Part shown: positions 61,953 to 64,000 of the stretch, piece by piece
How positions within the stretch are numbered: position 1 is the stretch's first letter
Layout: every line of letters begins with the position of its first letter
Program-made: the position numbers and the translations under genes
The notes under the pieces: generated by a model
Told to the model about the DNA's origin: nothing
The model's database searches: none
What the model saw: only the letters and a program-made list of their open reading frames with translations
Source: Methylobacterium sp. NEAU K
Lineage (GTDB): Bacteria > Pseudomonadota > Alphaproteobacteria > Rhizobiales > Beijerinckiaceae
Assembly (NCBI RefSeq): GCF_030700285.1
Contig: NZ_JAUYZJ010000018.1
Coordinates: 1 to 64,000 of the forward strand
Direction: 5' to 3'
Length of the DNA stretch: 64,000 nucleotides

Positions 61953-62340
61953 CGCGGACGGGACCGGGTTCGGCGCGCTCCCGCACGCCGAACCCGGAGT
62001 TGCAGATCCAACGCTCCCGCGTCACCGGCAGGGTCACGACCCCGCCCGCCACTGAGTCTCAAAGGGCCCGGCGCGCTGCGTCGGGTCCTTTCGTTTGTCA
62101 AGGCATTCGCGCGTCATCGAACTGTGTCTTCTGTGTGTCGTTAACGGATGATTGTGGCCGCCCGGCTGAAAGCCACGCTTCGTTCCCCTTCCGGGGCGAT
62201 TCCGCAGCACGTTAGAGTGTGGGCGAATCTTTGATCGATGGGTCCGCGGCGGTTCGCGAGAATCAGCCCGGGGACGGTGCGTTCCGCGCCGCGCGATGTT
62301 GCGCGCTGTTCGGGCCGCGAGGGGCGGGGCGGGGCAAATC
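61953..62340. other. ahcY-to-kinase spacer
   Basis: Apart from the ahcY terminator I see nothing convincing in this 388-nt spacer; short frames on both strands lack ribosome sites. The promoter of the downstream kinase should lie here but no clear -35/-10 pair was found. Confidence 0.5.
62061..62095 (+). terminator. Terminator after ahcY
   Basis: AAAGGGCCCGGC (62061-62072) pairs with GTCGGGTCCTTT (62080-62091) over a 7-nt loop with two G-U pairs. T-rich bases follow inside and after the stem (TTTCGTTTG). Confidence 0.65.
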
Positions 62341-64000
62341 ATGGGTGTCGGTCGTGCGGCGCACGTTCGGATCTGCGTGGGCGTGCTCGCATTGACCGCG
62401 GCAAGCACCGCACTCGCCGAACTGCCCGAGACCGCCGCGGCGCGCGCGCCGCGCGAGATGCACAGCGTCGCCGCCCTGGCGATCTTCGGCGGCCTCATCG
62501 CCTTCGCGGTGATTCTCTCGCTGCTCCACCTCTACGAGCGCGGGCGCTGGACCCGCCGGGAGCGCGAGCTCGCCGGTGCCCTCGACGTGCTGCGCGGCGC
62601 CCACGACCGCGCCGAGATGCTGCTCAACGCCGAGCGCCAGATCATCGTCACCTGGGACCGGCGCAGCGAACCGGTGGTCGAGGGTGATATCAGCCTGGCG
62701 ATCTTCGGCGAGCGCCCGACCTCGGGCTATGCCCGCCGCGTCCTGGCGTTCGGCACTTGGCTGGTCGCTTCGGACGCCGCCACGGTCGAGGCCGCGGTGG
62801 AGACCCTGCGGGCGCGGGGCACGAGCTTCACGCTCAGCCTGCGCACCCAGACCGGGCGGAGCATCGAGGCGCACGGGCAGGCGGTGGCCGGTCGCGCGCT
62901 CCTGCGGCTGCGCGAGACCACTCAGGAGCGCTGCGAGATCGCCGATCTGCGCGCCACCCTCGACGAGACCCGCCGCGGCCTGTCGGCGCTGGCCGGCCTC
63001 CTCGACGCGATCCCACAGCCGGTCTGGCGGCGCAACCGCGAGGGCAGCCTGAGCTGGGTCAACGCCGCCTACGTGGCGGCTGTCGAGGCGGAGAGCCGCG
63101 AAGCCGCCCTGGATCGCGGCACCGAGCTGTTCGACCGGCCGGCCCGCGAATCGATCGCCCGCGACGAGGCGGCGCGCTTCGCCGGCCCGACCCGGAGCGT
63201 GCCGCGTCTCTCGGCGGTCGTCGCCGGCAACCGGCGCATGCTCGACGTGTTCGAGGCGACCCTCGACAGCGGCCGCGTCGGGATCGCCATCGACGTGTCC
63301 GAGCTGGAAAGCGTCCGCGCCGACCTGCAGCGCCAGATGAACGCGAACGTCCGCACCCTCGACCAGTTGCCGACCGCGGTGGCGATGTTCGACGTTTCGC
63401 AGCGGCTGATCTTCCACAATGCCGCCTATCGCCAGCTCTGGGATCTCGATCAGGCCTTCCTCGACAGCCGCCCCTCGGACGGCGAGATCCTCGATCACCT
63501 CCGGGCGGAGCGGAAGCTCGAGGAGCAGGCGGATTTCCGCGGCTGGAAGCAGGGGGTGCTCGCGGCCTACCGGGCTGCGGAGGCGAACCAGACCTGGTGG
63601 TACCTGCCCGATGGCCGCACGCTGCGCGTGGTTGCGGATCCGAACCCGCAGGGCGGCCTGACCTACCTGTTCGACGACGTTTCTGACCGGCTGAACGCCG
63701 AATCGCGTTACATCGCCCTGCGCCGTCTCCAGGCCGAGACCCTGGACACCCTGGCAGAGCCGGTCGCGGTGTTCGGCGCGGACGGCCGCCTGACCCTCGC
63801 CAACCGCGCCTTCTGCACCGTTTGGCGGCTCGACCCCGCGATGGTCGAGGAGCGCCCGCACGTCGACGCCGTGATCGTCGCCTGCCGGTCTCTGGCCCCC
63901 GCCGAGGAGCCGTGGCTCGACATCCGCGACGCGGTGGTCGGGCTCGAATCCAGGACCGCACGCGCGTGCCGCCTGGAGGTGGTGGACGGCACCGTCCTCG
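62341..64000 (+). CDS. DivL-like PAS histidine kinase, 5' part
   Basis: The frame runs open to the window end, so at least 553 residues are present and the kinase core is missing. An N-terminal hydrophobic segment (CVGVLALTAASTALA) and a second (ALAIFGGLIAFAVILSLLHL) suggest membrane anchoring. The rest shows repeated PAS-like units: GLLDAIPQPVWRRN, LDQLPTAVAMFDVSQRL and TLDTLAEPVAVFGADGRLTL. The position after ahcY and the PAS array fit alphaproteobacterial DivL, a polarity and cell-cycle factor acting with DivK and CckA. The diagnostic tyrosine replacing the HisKA histidine lies outside the window. Could also be another PAS kinase. Confidence 0.7.
   Translation, partial: MGVGRAAHVRICVGVLALTAASTALAELPETAAARAPREMHSVAALAIFGGLIAFAVILSLLHLYERGRWTRRERELAGALDVLRGAHDRAEMLLNAERQIIVTWDRRSEPVVEGDISLAIFGERPTSGYARRVLAFGTWLVASDAATVEAAVETLRARGTSFTLSLRTQTGRSIEAHGQAVAGRALLRLRETTQERCEIADLRATLDETRRGLSALAGLLDAIPQPVWRRNREGSLSWVNAAYVAAVEAESREAALDRGTELFDRPARESIARDEAARFAGPTRSVPRLSAVVAGNRRMLDVFEATLDSGRVGIAIDVSELESVRADLQRQMNANVRTLDQLPTAVAMFDVSQRLIFHNAAYRQLWDLDQAFLDSRPSDGEILDHLRAERKLEEQADFRGWKQGVLAAYRAAEANQTWWYLPDGRTLRVVADPNPQGGLTYLFDDVSDRLNAESRYIALRRLQAETLDTLAEPVAVFGADGRLTLANRAFCTVWRLDPAMVEERPHVDAVIVACRSLAPAEEPWLDIRDAVVGLESRTARACRLEVVDGTVL

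Overview
The window looks like a chromosomal segment of a high-GC alphaproteobacterium of the order Hyphomicrobiales (Rhizobiales), most likely Methylobacterium or a close relative. The basis is the very GC-rich codon use, the str/spc/alpha ribosomal gene order, a short adenylate kinase without a LID zinc finger, GGAAC/CGTT general-stress promoter elements, a SahR-like site before ahcY, and a DivL-like kinase next to ahcY. The genus is inferred; no 16S gene is present.

Left part (1-17.8 kb): translation and secretion genes. The str operon (rpsL-rpsG-fusA-tuf) runs leftward. The spc operon (rplN-rplX-rplE-rpsN-rpsH-rplF-rplR-rpsE-rpmD-rplO-secY-adk) and the alpha operon (rpsM-rpsK-rpoA-rplQ) run rightward. 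The usual continuous S10-spc-alpha block is broken three times. rplN is divergent from rpsL with no S10 genes between them. About 1.6 kb with two small orphan genes and a strong promoter separates adk from rpsM. A metallo-beta-lactamase-fold gene sits between rpsK and rpoA. Two terminators close the block.

18-29.5 kb: a leftward chemosensory operon ordered cheW, cheR-TPR, cheW, MCP, cheA-REC, cheB, REC-REC-histidine kinase, REC-PAS-histidine kinase-REC. The first six genes match the parts of a Wsp-type (alternative cellular function) system. Two histidine kinases stand where the Wsp diguanylate cyclase gene wspR would be expected. The last four genes are linked by 4-nt start/stop overlaps. 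This is the most interesting system in the window.

30-35 kb: a glycerol regulon, glpR-glpD-glpK-glpF, with two GlpR-type operators and a terminator between glpK and glpF. 35-40.4 kb: lipA and coq10/ratA, a divergent Lrp-family regulator and ornithine cyclodeaminase-like gene, an FAD monooxygenase, cinA/pncC and a MAPEG protein. 40.5-45.3 kb: a two-gene SbcCD-like (YhaN/YhaO-type) ATPase-nuclease unit. 45.5-52.6 kb: an EEP-family phosphatase/nuclease converging on a cardiolipin synthase-like gene, an enoyl-CoA hydratase paralogue lacking both catalytic glutamates, a stand-alone acyl-CoA-synthetase-like N-terminal piece, ung, hemH and small unknown proteins.

52.7-64 kb: a palindrome-rich spacer, a parvulin-type periplasmic isomerase divergent from secA, bioD, kup, a CsbD-like stress gene with a candidate EcfG promoter, ahcY with a SahR-like operator, and the 5' part of a DivL-like PAS histidine kinase cut by the window end. 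No tRNA, rRNA, CRISPR array, insertion sequence or prophage was recognised.
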